From the NCBI RefSeq assembly GCF_900111885.1, contig NZ_FOKG01000009.1, forward strand, positions 1 to 64,000: a DNA stretch of 64,000 bases, given 5' to 3'. The notes under the pieces were generated by a model that saw nothing but the letters and a program-made list of their open reading frames with translations, did no database searches and was not told the DNA's origin. A program made the position numbers and the translations under genes. Numbering within the stretch: the stretch's first letter is position 1; each line of letters starts with the position of its first letter. Of this stretch, positions 17,106-24,902 are shown in pieces. The DNA comes from Amycolatopsis marina (GTDB lineage Bacteria > Actinomycetota > Actinomycetes > Mycobacteriales > Pseudonocardiaceae).

Positions 17106-17432
17106 ATGTGCGGACCACGCCGGGAGCTGGATGGCGACCCGGAAGCCATGCGACGCTTCGCGAGTCAGGTGCTCGCGATCCGGCTGCCGGAGGCGAGCGC
17201 CGACGCTGGTGATCACCCCTGTCCGGGCGGGATGCGCGGATGCGCCAACTTTGTCGCCGTCGAAAGCGTCGCGACCACGGCACTCGCCCGATTCCTCGCC
17301 GAAACGGACGAAGCGCTCGACGCGCTGAAGGCGGCCGCTGCTTTGTCCGCAATGGACTACCTGGAGACCGACCGTTCGGGAACCGCGGACATCCTCGACG
17401 CTCTCCACGGTGCCGGGGAACAGGAGTCGTGA
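17106..17432 (+). CDS. Small type VII-associated protein with YxxxD motif, 108 aa
   Basis: A protein of 108 aa (MCGPRRELDGDPEAMRRFAS) with GGAGG upstream of ATG 17106. It is made of two helices joined by a cysteine-containing loop (HPCPGGMRGCANF), with further Cys at position 2. Its end, SAMDYLETDRSG, contains YLETD, a YxxxD motif of the kind used by type VII substrates. The size and helical hairpin fit an Esx/EspC-like protein, but the Cys loop in place of a WXG turn is unusual. It sits between eccC and the PPE-like gene, overlapped by the region before the latter's ATG, so all three are one operon. Confidence 0.65.
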   Translation: MCGPRRELDGDPEAMRRFASQVLAIRLPEASADAGDHPCPGGMRGCANFVAVESVATTALARFLAETDEALDALKAAAALSAMDYLETDRSGTADILDALHGAGEQES

Positions 17433-17434
17433 GC

Positions 17435-18802
17435 ATGGAGTACGCCACCTTGTCCGTCGCGGCGCAGTTCGGGCTGGTCAGTGCCGAGGTGCACCACCAT
17501 CTGCCAAGGGTTCAGGACGCCGCGCGCATGTGGCGGGCCGTCGCCGAGCAGCTCAGGGACGTGTCCGATTCGATGCGCCGGGAGCTGGATTCGCTTGCGA
17601 CGCACTGGAACGACAGCACCGGCGCGGGGTTCGTCGTCGAGGTCGAGCGGCGCAGGGCCGCCATCGACGAACTGCTCGCGCGGATCGAGGATCGCGAACC
17701 GTGGCGTGCTCTCGACGATCTCGCCCGCCAGTTGCTGGTCACCAAGGCGAGGTTGGCCGATGCGCTGGAACGGTCCGTGCTCGTGCAGGTCTGGAGCGAC
17801 GCGCAGGCCTGGCACGCCGTGGGGACGGATGGTCCCGGGCAGGCGCGCCAGGACGCTGGCCTGCATCGGGAAGGCGCCGCCTACCTTGCCGAACTCGATC
17901 GCTACTTCGACGCGGCCGCGGAGGCGGTCCACGGCTGCTCCGGCGGCGCACGACGAGCGGTCCCACCGGCCGGTGCACCGGAGCACCCCCACGCGACGAC
18001 GTCCACGGCACCCGCCGCCGGTTGCTGTTCGGATGTGGCCTTGCCCGCGGGCCCGGCACTCGCCGGACTTCCGGGCGCGTTCCCCGCGCCGTTCGTGGGA
18101 CCAGGGCCCGTCACCGGCGCGGCCCTGCCGCCGGGCGGTGTGTCGATACCAGGTCTCATCGCGATTCCGCCTGGTGCCTCGGGCGCAGGCGGAAAGCCGG
18201 GCAGCAGAGCTGAGCCGGCCGCTGCTGGCCCCGGCTCGTCCTGGCAGCCGGGAGCGGGTGGCGGGATCGGCTCGAGTGGCGTTCCCGGAGGTGCGGGCAC
18301 CGGCGCCGACGCGGCGGCCGGGCCGCCGCGGATCGAGCAGGCCGCCAAGCCGGTCGCGAGCACCACGCCACCGACCGTGCCGGAAGCGCCGCGCCTGCCC
18401 GAGTCGTCCGCCGGATCCATACCGGGCTCCTCGGGCGGTGGCGGGCGGATGATGCCGCCGATGATGATGATGCCGCCGGGCGCGGGCGCAGCGTCCGGCA
18501 GTGGCCGATCCGGTGCGGCGAGGCCTGTCGGGGGGAACGAGCGACGCACGAGGTCCCCCCAGCCCACTCCGGGCGTTCCCGCGCGGCTGCGCGGCCGGTC
18601 CGGCCTCGCCGACCCCACGGCGAACGGCTTCCGGCCGCTTGCCATGTCCAGCAGGACCTCCGGGGCGGGCAACTCCGGCGCCCCGGGGGTTCTGGACCAC
18701 GAGGTGTGGCAGGTCGACGAGTCCGTGGCGGCGTCGCCGCTGCGGCCGGAACGGCCGGAGCGACCGGAACGTGTCAGGAGAGCGGGTAATCGGGGGTTCT
18801 GA
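17435..18802 (+). CDS. PPE/WXG-like secreted protein with Pro/Gly/Met-rich tail (455 aa)
   Basis: The N-terminal about 170 residues are helical (MEYATLSVAAQFGLVSAEVHHHL). A W-turn at THWNDSTGAGF recalls the WXG100/PPE helical hairpin. The rest is low complexity: Pro, Gly, Ala and Ser with a PPMMMMPPGAG stretch, ending in a basic tail (PERPERPERVRRAG). This resembles actinobacterial PPE-domain-like proteins encoded beside eccC. ATG 17435 has CAGGAG 8 bases upstream; the GTG at 17429 overlaps the previous stop but has poor spacing. No YxxxD/E is evident at the end of the helical part. Secretion is inferred. Confidence 0.65.
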   Translation: MEYATLSVAAQFGLVSAEVHHHLPRVQDAARMWRAVAEQLRDVSDSMRRELDSLATHWNDSTGAGFVVEVERRRAAIDELLARIEDREPWRALDDLARQLLVTKARLADALERSVLVQVWSDAQAWHAVGTDGPGQARQDAGLHREGAAYLAELDRYFDAAAEAVHGCSGGARRAVPPAGAPEHPHATTSTAPAAGCCSDVALPAGPALAGLPGAFPAPFVGPGPVTGAALPPGGVSIPGLIAIPPGASGAGGKPGSRAEPAAAGPGSSWQPGAGGGIGSSGVPGGAGTGADAAAGPPRIEQAAKPVASTTPPTVPEAPRLPESSAGSIPGSSGGGGRMMPPMMMMPPGAGAASGSGRSGAARPVGGNERRTRSPQPTPGVPARLRGRSGLADPTANGFRPLAMSSRTSGAGNSGAPGVLDHEVWQVDESVAASPLRPERPERPERVRRAGNRGF

Positions 18803-18895
18803 TGCCGGTTCCCGCGGCCACACCCGGACGGCGGCTCGGCGGGGGCACCTGCGGGATGAAAGACTTCACCGGACGGCGTGATGGAGAGCACGAGG

Positions 18896-20311
18896 ATGAG
18901 CACCGCGATGGCCACGGTCCCGGAGTACGGCGAGTTGGTACCACTGGGCGAGGGCCCGGTCGCCACCGTGCTGGCCGGGGTGCACGAGGCGACCGGCGAG
19001 GCGTTCGCACTGAAGGTCTATCCCGGCAGGCTGGACCGCAGATCCCGTGGCGAGCTGGACGACGAACTGTCCGCGCAGGCCGCGATTCGCGAGGACTCCG
19101 CGGTTCTCGTGCCGCACCGCGTGCAGGATCTTCCTGACGGGCGGCTCGCGGTGCACATGGAACTGTGTGCGCAGTCGCTGCCGGAGCTGATCAACGCGTT
19201 CGGCCCGCTGTCGATCGCGGACGCGCTCGCGTTGGGGGAGGCGCTCGCGGTGACGCTGGCGACGGCGCACCGCGCAGGGCTGGTGCATGGTGGGGTCACC
19301 CCGGGCAACGTGCTGTTCCGGCCGTCCGGCGCCCCCGTGCTGTCGGACTTCGGTCTTACCCTGCGCAGGGCATTCCCGCGTGACCCGGAACAGGACGTGG
19401 ACTACCTGCCGCCCGAGACGGTGCGGGACGGCTCCGCCGACGAACGCGCCGACCTGTACGGGCTCGGTGCGATTCTGTACCTCGCACTGTCCGGGCGGTC
19501 CCCGCACCAGGGCCGGACGGGGGAGCAGCCGGGCGAGCTCATGCTCCGGGTACTCGGTGGCACGGTTCCCCCGCTCGAGCGCGCCGACCTGCCGTCCGGG
19601 CTCGGGCAGCTGGTGTCCGCGTTGCTGGAGAAGAACCCCGACGCCCGCCCGCTCGACGCCGCGACCGTCGCCTCCCGGCTGAGCATGATGATTGGGCCGC
19701 AGGGCACACAGACCCAGCTCGACCGGCCCGCGTTCGACGACTTCGCGGCGGCCGTCCCGCCTCCTCGGCCCGCCGCGACCACGGCGCCACCGCCCGTGCC
19801 ATATCCCGTCGGGCCGCCGCCCGCGCCACCTCGCGCACTCGGACAGCCGATCCTCGAGTACGGGCCGAACGACGCCCGCCGCCGCAAATCGCACGGTGGG
19901 CTGATCCTGGCGATCGTCGGCGGACTGTCGGTGCTCGCCGTCGTGGCGGTACTGCTCCTGATGTACCGCCCGGACGAACTCGACGCGCCACCAGCGCAGG
20001 CCGAGACGGAGACGCCGACCCCGGCAACCGCGTCGGCCGCGGCGGTCCAACTCGAACTGAACAATCCCGTCGACAAGGGCAACTACGTCGAACTGTCCTG
20101 GCGCAGCTCGGAGCCGCTGGACTATGCGGTGATCGTCGCGCCTGAGGGCAAGGAAAACGAAACCATCTTCGTCCAGCGCAACACCACCTACCGCGTTCCG
20201 GTGGATCCAGTGCTCAAGTACTGCTTCCTCGTCCAGGGCGTCGCGAACGACGGACGCCAGACCTTCGAGAGCCAGGCCAAGCAAATCCGGGACGCCAACT
20301 GCAGCAAGTAG
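18896..20311 (+). CDS. Membrane-anchored Ser/Thr protein kinase homologue, probable pseudokinase
   Basis: A Hanks-type kinase fold occupies residues about 10-265, with the beta-3 lysine in FALKVYPG (Lys40) and an intact DFG (151-153). The catalytic loop, normally HRDxKxxN, reads HGGVTPGN (131-138), so both the catalytic Asp and the Lys two positions later are missing. A Pro-rich linker, one transmembrane helix (GGLILAIVGGLSVLAVVAVL) and an extracellular beta-sandwich domain with a Cys pair follow. GGAGAG lies 7 bases before ATG 18896; GTG 18878 is an alternative. Next to PPE-like and eccC genes it may be a signalling scaffold of the secretion system. Confidence 0.85.
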   Translation: MSTAMATVPEYGELVPLGEGPVATVLAGVHEATGEAFALKVYPGRLDRRSRGELDDELSAQAAIREDSAVLVPHRVQDLPDGRLAVHMELCAQSLPELINAFGPLSIADALALGEALAVTLATAHRAGLVHGGVTPGNVLFRPSGAPVLSDFGLTLRRAFPRDPEQDVDYLPPETVRDGSADERADLYGLGAILYLALSGRSPHQGRTGEQPGELMLRVLGGTVPPLERADLPSGLGQLVSALLEKNPDARPLDAATVASRLSMMIGPQGTQTQLDRPAFDDFAAAVPPPRPAATTAPPPVPYPVGPPPAPPRALGQPILEYGPNDARRRKSHGGLILAIVGGLSVLAVVAVLLLMYRPDELDAPPAQAETETPTPATASAAAVQLELNNPVDKGNYVELSWRSSEPLDYAVIVAPEGKENETIFVQRNTTYRVPVDPVLKYCFLVQGVANDGRQTFESQAKQIRDANCSK

Positions 20312-20345
20312 ATCGTCAGATCCGTGGGCCCGGTCGCATGTGCGG

Positions 20346-20363
20346 CACTTTTCCGGGAAAGTG
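20346..20363. repeat. Palindromic repeat copy A1 (CACTTT/AAAGTG)
   Basis: CACTTTTCCGGGAAAGTG, a near-perfect 18-bp palindrome (one central mismatch from CCCGGG). It lies between the convergent 3' ends of the pseudokinase and the PPOX gene. It pairs with copy A2 22 bp downstream, and the same arrangement recurs at 60.7 kb. Confidence 0.8.
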
Positions 20364-20384
20364 TCATACCCCGCGCGCGCAACC

Positions 20385-20410
20385 ATGTCACTTTCCCGGG
20401 AAAGTGACAT
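20385..20410. repeat. Palindromic repeat copy A2, likely bidirectional terminator
   Basis: A perfect 26-bp palindrome with core CACTTTCCCGGGAAAGTG, flanked by symmetric ATGT/ACAT. It lies 19 bp past the PPOX stop and 74 bp past the kinase stop. In RNA it would form a 13-bp stem in either direction, suiting a bidirectional terminator. Its core is identical to the two copies at 60.7 kb, so it belongs to a dispersed family. Confidence 0.82.
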
Positions 20411-20428
20411 TGCGAGCGCACATGCGTC

Positions 20429-20848
20429 TCAGCCTCCGACCGACCAGGACACGACGTGATCCGGGGTGATCGTGACGATGGTGCGTAGGTCCGGCCAGTC
20501 TGTGACGTATCCGTTCACGTCCTCGGGAGCGAGGTAGCGGCGGGCGATCTCCCGAGCCTGTTCGACCGTGGTGTCGTCGTCCGCGGTCGCGACGGTCGCA
20601 TGTCCCCGCATCATCACCGCCGGGTAGGGGTCCTCGAAAGTCTGGACGGAGAAAGCCGCCCTCGGGTCGCGCAGCAGGTTGCGTACCCAGACACGAGTGT
20701 CCGTCGTCCAGACCGTCACGAAGCCTGCGTTCCACCGGAACCAGACCGGGACGATGTGTGGTGATCCGTCCCGGCGCAAGGTGGAGATGACGCCGAGTGG
20801 GGTGGGAAAGGTCTGGGCGAGGAACTTTTCCAGTTCCGTCTCGCTCAT
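20429..20848 (-). CDS. PPOX-class (pyridoxamine 5'-phosphate oxidase-like) F420/flavin enzyme
   Basis: A split-barrel flavin/F420-binding protein of 139 aa. It shows the family pattern TPLGVISTLRRDGSPHIVPVWF, VWTTDTRVWVRNLLRDPRAAFSV, and the C-terminal TIVTITPDHVVSW strand. ATG 20848 (MSETELEKF) is chosen as the conserved beginning; the longer reading frame runs into the operator region. It is divergent from a TetR gene, which probably represses it through the two TGTAGC-type palindromes at 20884-20915. The substrate is unknown; F420 use fits the other F420-type enzyme in the window. Confidence 0.85.
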   Translation of the reverse strand: MSETELEKFLAQTFPTPLGVISTLRRDGSPHIVPVWFRWNAGFVTVWTTDTRVWVRNLLRDPRAAFSVQTFEDPYPAVMMRGHATVATADDDTTVEQAREIARRYLAPEDVNGYVTDWPDLRTIVTITPDHVVSWSVGG

Positions 20849-20883
20849 GCTCACGGTCTCTTGCCTCTCATGGTTCAGGTATA

Positions 20884-20915
20884 TGTAGCGACTGCTACAA
20901 CGTAGCACCCGCTAC
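20884..20915. promoter_or_regulatory. Tandem palindromic operators between PPOX and TetR genes
   Basis: Two inverted repeats stand in tandem: TGTAGC-N4-GCTACA at 20884-20899 and GTAGC-N4-GCTAC at 20902-20915, centres 17 bp apart (about one and a half helical turns). They lie in the 96-bp divergent intergenic region, 29 bp before the TetR ATG. This is the classic layout for autoregulation by a TetR dimer pair and repression of the divergent target. Confidence 0.75.
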
Positions 20916-20944
20916 ACTTCCGTTCAACGGGACGAGGAGGCGTC

Positions 20945-21511
20945 ATGGTCCGGAACACCGCACGACGTGAGGAGCTGGCTGAGCTGGCGACCGACTACGC
21001 GCTCGACCAAGGCCTGATCGGGCTGAGCCTGCGACCGCTCGCATCGGCGATCGGCACCAGCGACCGGATGCTGCTCTACCACTTCGACAGCAAGGACGAC
21101 CTCGTCGCCACCATGCTCCGGGTGGCCAACGACCGGTCGGTCCGGACCGTCCGGTCCTTGCCGCGATCCAGGAGCGTGCGCACGGCGGTCCTGGATCTCT
21201 GGCGGGTCAGCACGTCGGAGCAGTCGGACCACTGCCACCGGTTGTACGTCGAGGCCGCGGCCCTGGGGCTACTCGGGTGTGAACCCTACGTGTCGGTGGT
21301 CCGCGAGGCCAACGAGCGTTGGGTGGATGCCCTCGCGGACCACCTGGTCGCCGCCGGTTGCGCACGGGCACGCGCGGGGCGAGCGGTGGCGCTGCTCGAC
21401 GCCGCCTTCATGGGCCTGCAGCTGGACCTGCCGCTCGGCCGGAACGAGTCCCAGGGCAAGCGCGTGGTCAGCGACCTGGCGGACGCGATCGCCACGATCG
21501 CGCGGGGCTGA
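20945..21511 (+). CDS. TetR/AcrR-family regulator
   Basis: A 188-aa regulator with a degenerate but recognisable N-terminal HTH (RREELAELATDYALDQGLIGLSLRPLASAIGTSDRMLLYHF) and a helical ligand domain. ATG 20945 follows GACGAGGAGGCGTC. It is divergent from the PPOX oxidoreductase and probably binds the two palindromes at 20884-20915. It converges on the transglutaminase-like gene, with only 48 bp between the stops. Confidence 0.9.
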   Translation: MVRNTARREELAELATDYALDQGLIGLSLRPLASAIGTSDRMLLYHFDSKDDLVATMLRVANDRSVRTVRSLPRSRSVRTAVLDLWRVSTSEQSDHCHRLYVEAAALGLLGCEPYVSVVREANERWVDALADHLVAAGCARARAGRAVALLDAAFMGLQLDLPLGRNESQGKRVVSDLADAIATIARG

Positions 21512-21559
21512 CGGCGCCGGACATGTTCCGGTCCACCTCGCCGTGCGATCGCTTCCCGG

Positions 21560-23737
21560 TCAGGGGCGGGGTGGGAGCAGGACGCGGGGATCGACGGCCG
21601 CGCGAATGCGCGCTCGCCAGCCGCGCCCCGCCAGTCCTCGGCGGACGGTTCGCACAGCTGCCCACGCTTCACGACCCCGCTGCTTGTCCGGCTCCATCCC
21701 GCTCCACAGCGCTATATCCACTGTGGAGCTGAGCGACCGGACTCCCTCCACTGTGGTCCGGTCGAACACACCTGCCGCAGCGGTGGCCAGGTCGCGGACG
21801 GTCATTCCCGCCGACACCGCGACGCCATGGGCGCGCAACCGGTCGCGGACCTCCTCCCAGGCGCCGATGACCGCTCCCGTCCCCGCTCTGCGACGACGAC
21901 GCCTCGCCCGCCACGCCGTGGCCGTGGGGACGCCGACGACCCAGGCCAGCAACACCAGCAGGGGGATCCCGGCCAGCACACCCACCAGGACGGGGCCTAC
22001 CGGGCTGTCGGACTCCGGCCCTGCGACCTCCTGTTGCTGCGGTGCCACCGGCGGATCACGCAGGTCCTCCTGCGGCGGCAGCTGGGCGCGAGCCTGTGCC
22101 GCCGCCGCTGCCAGTCCGGCGCCGGCCGCCTGCCCGGACGTGGTCGCCGCGCCGCTCGGATCCAGCGGCACCCAGCCCACGCCGTCGACCGCCACCTCGG
22201 GCCACGCGAGCACGTCCGCATTGCGCACCGTGTACCGACCGTCGGGCCCTCGTTGCGCGGGCGCCCGGAATCCGACGACCAGTCGTGCCGGGATGCCGAG
22301 GACGCGGGCCAGCACGACGTACGCGGCGGCGAACTGCTCGCTCGTACCTCGCTTGTCGCGCAACAGGAATTCCGTCAACTGCGGCCAGGAGTGCCCCGTC
22401 GGCAGATGCTGTCCCGTCGCCAACCGGTAGTTCTTGCGCAGGAAGTCGTCCAGGACCAGTGCGGACTGGAAGGTCGGCCGCATTCCGTGTACCGCGTCCC
22501 TGGCCAGTTCCGCCACCCCGGGGGGCACGTCCCCGATGGCGCCGAGGCCGCCGGGGGCGTGCGGATCGATCGCGGACCCGATGAGTTCGCCGGGCGCCGT
22601 TTCCGGTTCCCACCACGTCAGTGTGTAGGGCGCGCCGCCCGCCTGCGGCGCCAGCAGCGTGCCCTGCTGTTCCTCGACGAGCAGGTCGATCCCGCGCACC
22701 CCGGCAGGCCAGGTCTGGCTCGGCAGCCACGGCCCGTCCAGCTGCACGGGGTCGATTCGTGCCGACCTTGCCCGCACGTCCGAGGTGATCGAGGGACTCG
22801 GGGCCAACTCGGTGCCCAGCCTGCGGTACCGCGCGCCCGGCGTCCAGTTCACGCCGTCGAAGTTGTCCAGCACCACCACGGGCCACCGGTCGACACCGGC
22901 GGCGCCGGACACCTCGAACACCGGTGCACCCGGATGCGCCATCCGGTAGGCGATCTGCTCCAGCGGGCTGGTCACCCTGCTCTGGGCAACGGGAGCCAAC
23001 TGGTCGTGCTTCAACGAGTACCGGGGCGCGGTGGTGGGGGCCAGCACCCCGGCCACGATCGCGCACGCGACCGCGAGGACGACCGGCGGAGCGGCGCGCA
23101 GCAACGCGGGACCGACCCGGCGTGGTTCGGGTTTCCCGAGAGCTGATGTCGTGCCACCCACCGGATCGGCCCGCGTGCTCACCAGTACCGCCCCCGCGGC
23201 CGCCGCGTAGGCCAGCGCCGCGAGCACGGCCGCCGGACCCGACAGGGCGGCGTAGAGCTGGCTCAGCACCACGACGGCGAGACTCGGGGCGAGTGCGAGC
23301 AGGGGGACCCCGAGCCGGTACAGCAACTCGATACCCAGCACCGAGGCGAGGAGAACCAGCAACGGCACGAAGAGCAGCAGCGCCGCGTCCGGCCGGGCAG
23401 GCCAGGTCGACTGCAGGGCCAGCTGCCAGGAGTCGGTGGCCCCGGCGACGAGCGCACGCACCGTCTCGCCGCTCGGCAGTCCCGCGATCGTGGTGGGCCA
23501 CAGCACGGTCTCGGTCACGACCAGCAGGCCCGCGCCGGTCACGAGCAGCGGCCGCCACGGTACGAGAGCCTCGTGGCGGGAGCAGAGCACGGCGACCGCG
23601 AACACCGCCACCGCTAGCAGGCCGAGGGGAAGCAGCAGCGCGGGAAGACCGAACACGGGAGCGAACAGCAGACCCGCGACGGCGGCGGCCAGCACCACAC
23701 ATCCCGTGGTCACGGCGCGGAGGGAGAACGTGCTCAC
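21560..23737 (-). CDS. TgpA-like membrane protein with degenerate transglutaminase domain
   Basis: A 725-aa membrane protein: several N-terminal transmembrane helices (to about residue 230), a large extracytoplasmic transglutaminase-like domain, a C-terminal helix (VGVLAGIPLLVLLAWVVGV) and a cytoplasmic tail. In the transglutaminase core the position of the catalytic Cys is Ser466 (GTSEQFAAAY) and that of the His is Leu510 (DVLAWPEV); Asp526 (PLDPSG) remains. Enzyme activity is therefore unlikely. GTG 23737 overlaps the DUF58 stop (GTGA). It is the last gene of the fibronectin-MoxR-DUF58-TgpA operon, a common actinobacterial set of unknown function. Confidence 0.88.
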   Translation of the reverse strand: MSTFSLRAVTTGCVVLAAAVAGLLFAPVFGLPALLLPLGLLAVAVFAVAVLCSRHEALVPWRPLLVTGAGLLVVTETVLWPTTIAGLPSGETVRALVAGATDSWQLALQSTWPARPDAALLLFVPLLVLLASVLGIELLYRLGVPLLALAPSLAVVVLSQLYAALSGPAAVLAALAYAAAAGAVLVSTRADPVGGTTSALGKPEPRRVGPALLRAAPPVVLAVACAIVAGVLAPTTAPRYSLKHDQLAPVAQSRVTSPLEQIAYRMAHPGAPVFEVSGAAGVDRWPVVVLDNFDGVNWTPGARYRRLGTELAPSPSITSDVRARSARIDPVQLDGPWLPSQTWPAGVRGIDLLVEEQQGTLLAPQAGGAPYTLTWWEPETAPGELIGSAIDPHAPGGLGAIGDVPPGVAELARDAVHGMRPTFQSALVLDDFLRKNYRLATGQHLPTGHSWPQLTEFLLRDKRGTSEQFAAAYVVLARVLGIPARLVVGFRAPAQRGPDGRYTVRNADVLAWPEVAVDGVGWVPLDPSGAATTSGQAAGAGLAAAAAQARAQLPPQEDLRDPPVAPQQQEVAGPESDSPVGPVLVGVLAGIPLLVLLAWVVGVPTATAWRARRRRRRAGTGAVIGAWEEVRDRLRAHGVAVSAGMTVRDLATAAAGVFDRTTVEGVRSLSSTVDIALWSGMEPDKQRGREAWAAVRTVRRGLAGRGWRARIRAAVDPRVLLPPRP

Positions 23738-24879
23738 CCGGCGACCTCGTTCCAACGACGCACCGCCTCCGCCGCGGTCGCGGCTCCCAGCACCCGCGCA
23801 CCGGCCATTGAGGACTGTCCCTGAACAGTCGCCGACAGTGCTATCAGGAGGATCGTGCCGAACCGGCGCCGCACCAAGGACAGCGTGTTCAGTTCGGCCG
23901 TACCGGAGGTGACGACGACGAGGCAGCCGCCGGAGCCACGGCCCACGGACAGTGCCGCGGGCACCACGGCCGCGTCGTGCTCCCCGGTCTGGCCGAGTTC
24001 GCACAGTTCGTCGAGCAGCCGACGGGTCGCGGGTGCTCCGCCCGAAGTGGGCACGTCGAGCCCGGACGAGGTGACCAGCCTGCTGTGCTGCCCCGCCAGT
24101 GCGGACGCGCTGAGCAGTGCGGCCGCGACGTCGACGGCCTCCTCGAAGTCGTCGGAGGGCAGCGCGCCGGCACGGTCGTCCAGCACAAGGGTGAACCGCG
24201 GCTGTTGCGGGTCGGCGAGATCCCGGACCATCAGCCTGCCGGTTCGTGCGGTCGCCTTCCAGTGCAGGTGGCGTACCTCGTCACCGGGGACGTACTCCCG
24301 CACGTCCTTCAGATCCACCGAACCCCGCAGCCCGTCGTCCGTGGTGTTGCCCTCGTGGTGATGCCGAGGGTGCCCGCCGACGAGGGCGCGGGCAGGCAGT
24401 TTTCGCGGATACACCCACAGCACCGTGGTCTCTCCTGTCGGCACGTGATTGCGGGCAAGGCCGAAGGCGTCCACCCGCAGCAGTGTCAGGGGGCCAACGG
24501 TCACCTTGCCGCGCCTCGTGGTCGCCAGTTCGTAGTGATAGGTGGCCTTCCCTCCCGGCTGCAGGCCGCGAACGCGGACGGTTTCGGTACCGCCGCTCAC
24601 ACCGTCGGTGGCCAGGAACGCGGCCTGCCGCTTTCCGGCCGGGTTGCTCACCTGCAGCCGAGCCAGCGCGGGCCTACCTCGCTCGACCCGGTCCGGGTAG
24701 ACGGAGCGGTGCACCGCTACCCGGATCCCGCGAGCGGTGAAGAGGACGGCGGCGACCACGGCGCCGAGCAACACCGCGCCCAGCGTCCACAGCAGCGGAT
24801 AGCCGCCCCAGTGACCGCCTGCGAGCAACAGCGCGGCCAGCACGAGCACCGCGAGGCCGCGCGGGGTTATCCGACGCAT
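23734..24879 (-). CDS. DUF58-domain membrane protein
   Basis: A 381-aa protein with two N-terminal transmembrane helices, a beta-rich region (GRPALARLQVSNPAGKRQAAF) and the DUF58 signature LRGSVDLKDVREYVPGDEVRHLHWKATARTG split across residues about 190-220. A vWA-like fold follows. DUF58 proteins accompany MoxR AAA ATPases and TgpA-type transglutaminases, as here. The gene follows moxR by 23 bp and overlaps the next gene by 4 bp. Probably a metal-ion-dependent-adhesion-like partner of the MoxR ATPase. Confidence 0.9.
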   Translation of the reverse strand: MRRITPRGLAVLVLAALLLAGGHWGGYPLLWTLGAVLLGAVVAAVLFTARGIRVAVHRSVYPDRVERGRPALARLQVSNPAGKRQAAFLATDGVSGGTETVRVRGLQPGGKATYHYELATTRRGKVTVGPLTLLRVDAFGLARNHVPTGETTVLWVYPRKLPARALVGGHPRHHHEGNTTDDGLRGSVDLKDVREYVPGDEVRHLHWKATARTGRLMVRDLADPQQPRFTLVLDDRAGALPSDDFEEAVDVAAALLSASALAGQHSRLVTSSGLDVPTSGGAPATRRLLDELCELGQTGEHDAAVVPAALSVGRGSGGCLVVVTSGTAELNTLSLVRRRFGTILLIALSATVQGQSSMAGARVLGAATAAEAVRRWNEVAG

Positions 24880-24902
24880 CGTCCGAGTGGTCCGGTCATC
24901 GT

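Noticed and set aside
18460..18500. Short ATGATG/GCCGCC repeats resembling a microsatellite or CRISPR-like array
   Set aside because: They encode the Met/Pro run of the PPE-like protein and have no spacers.
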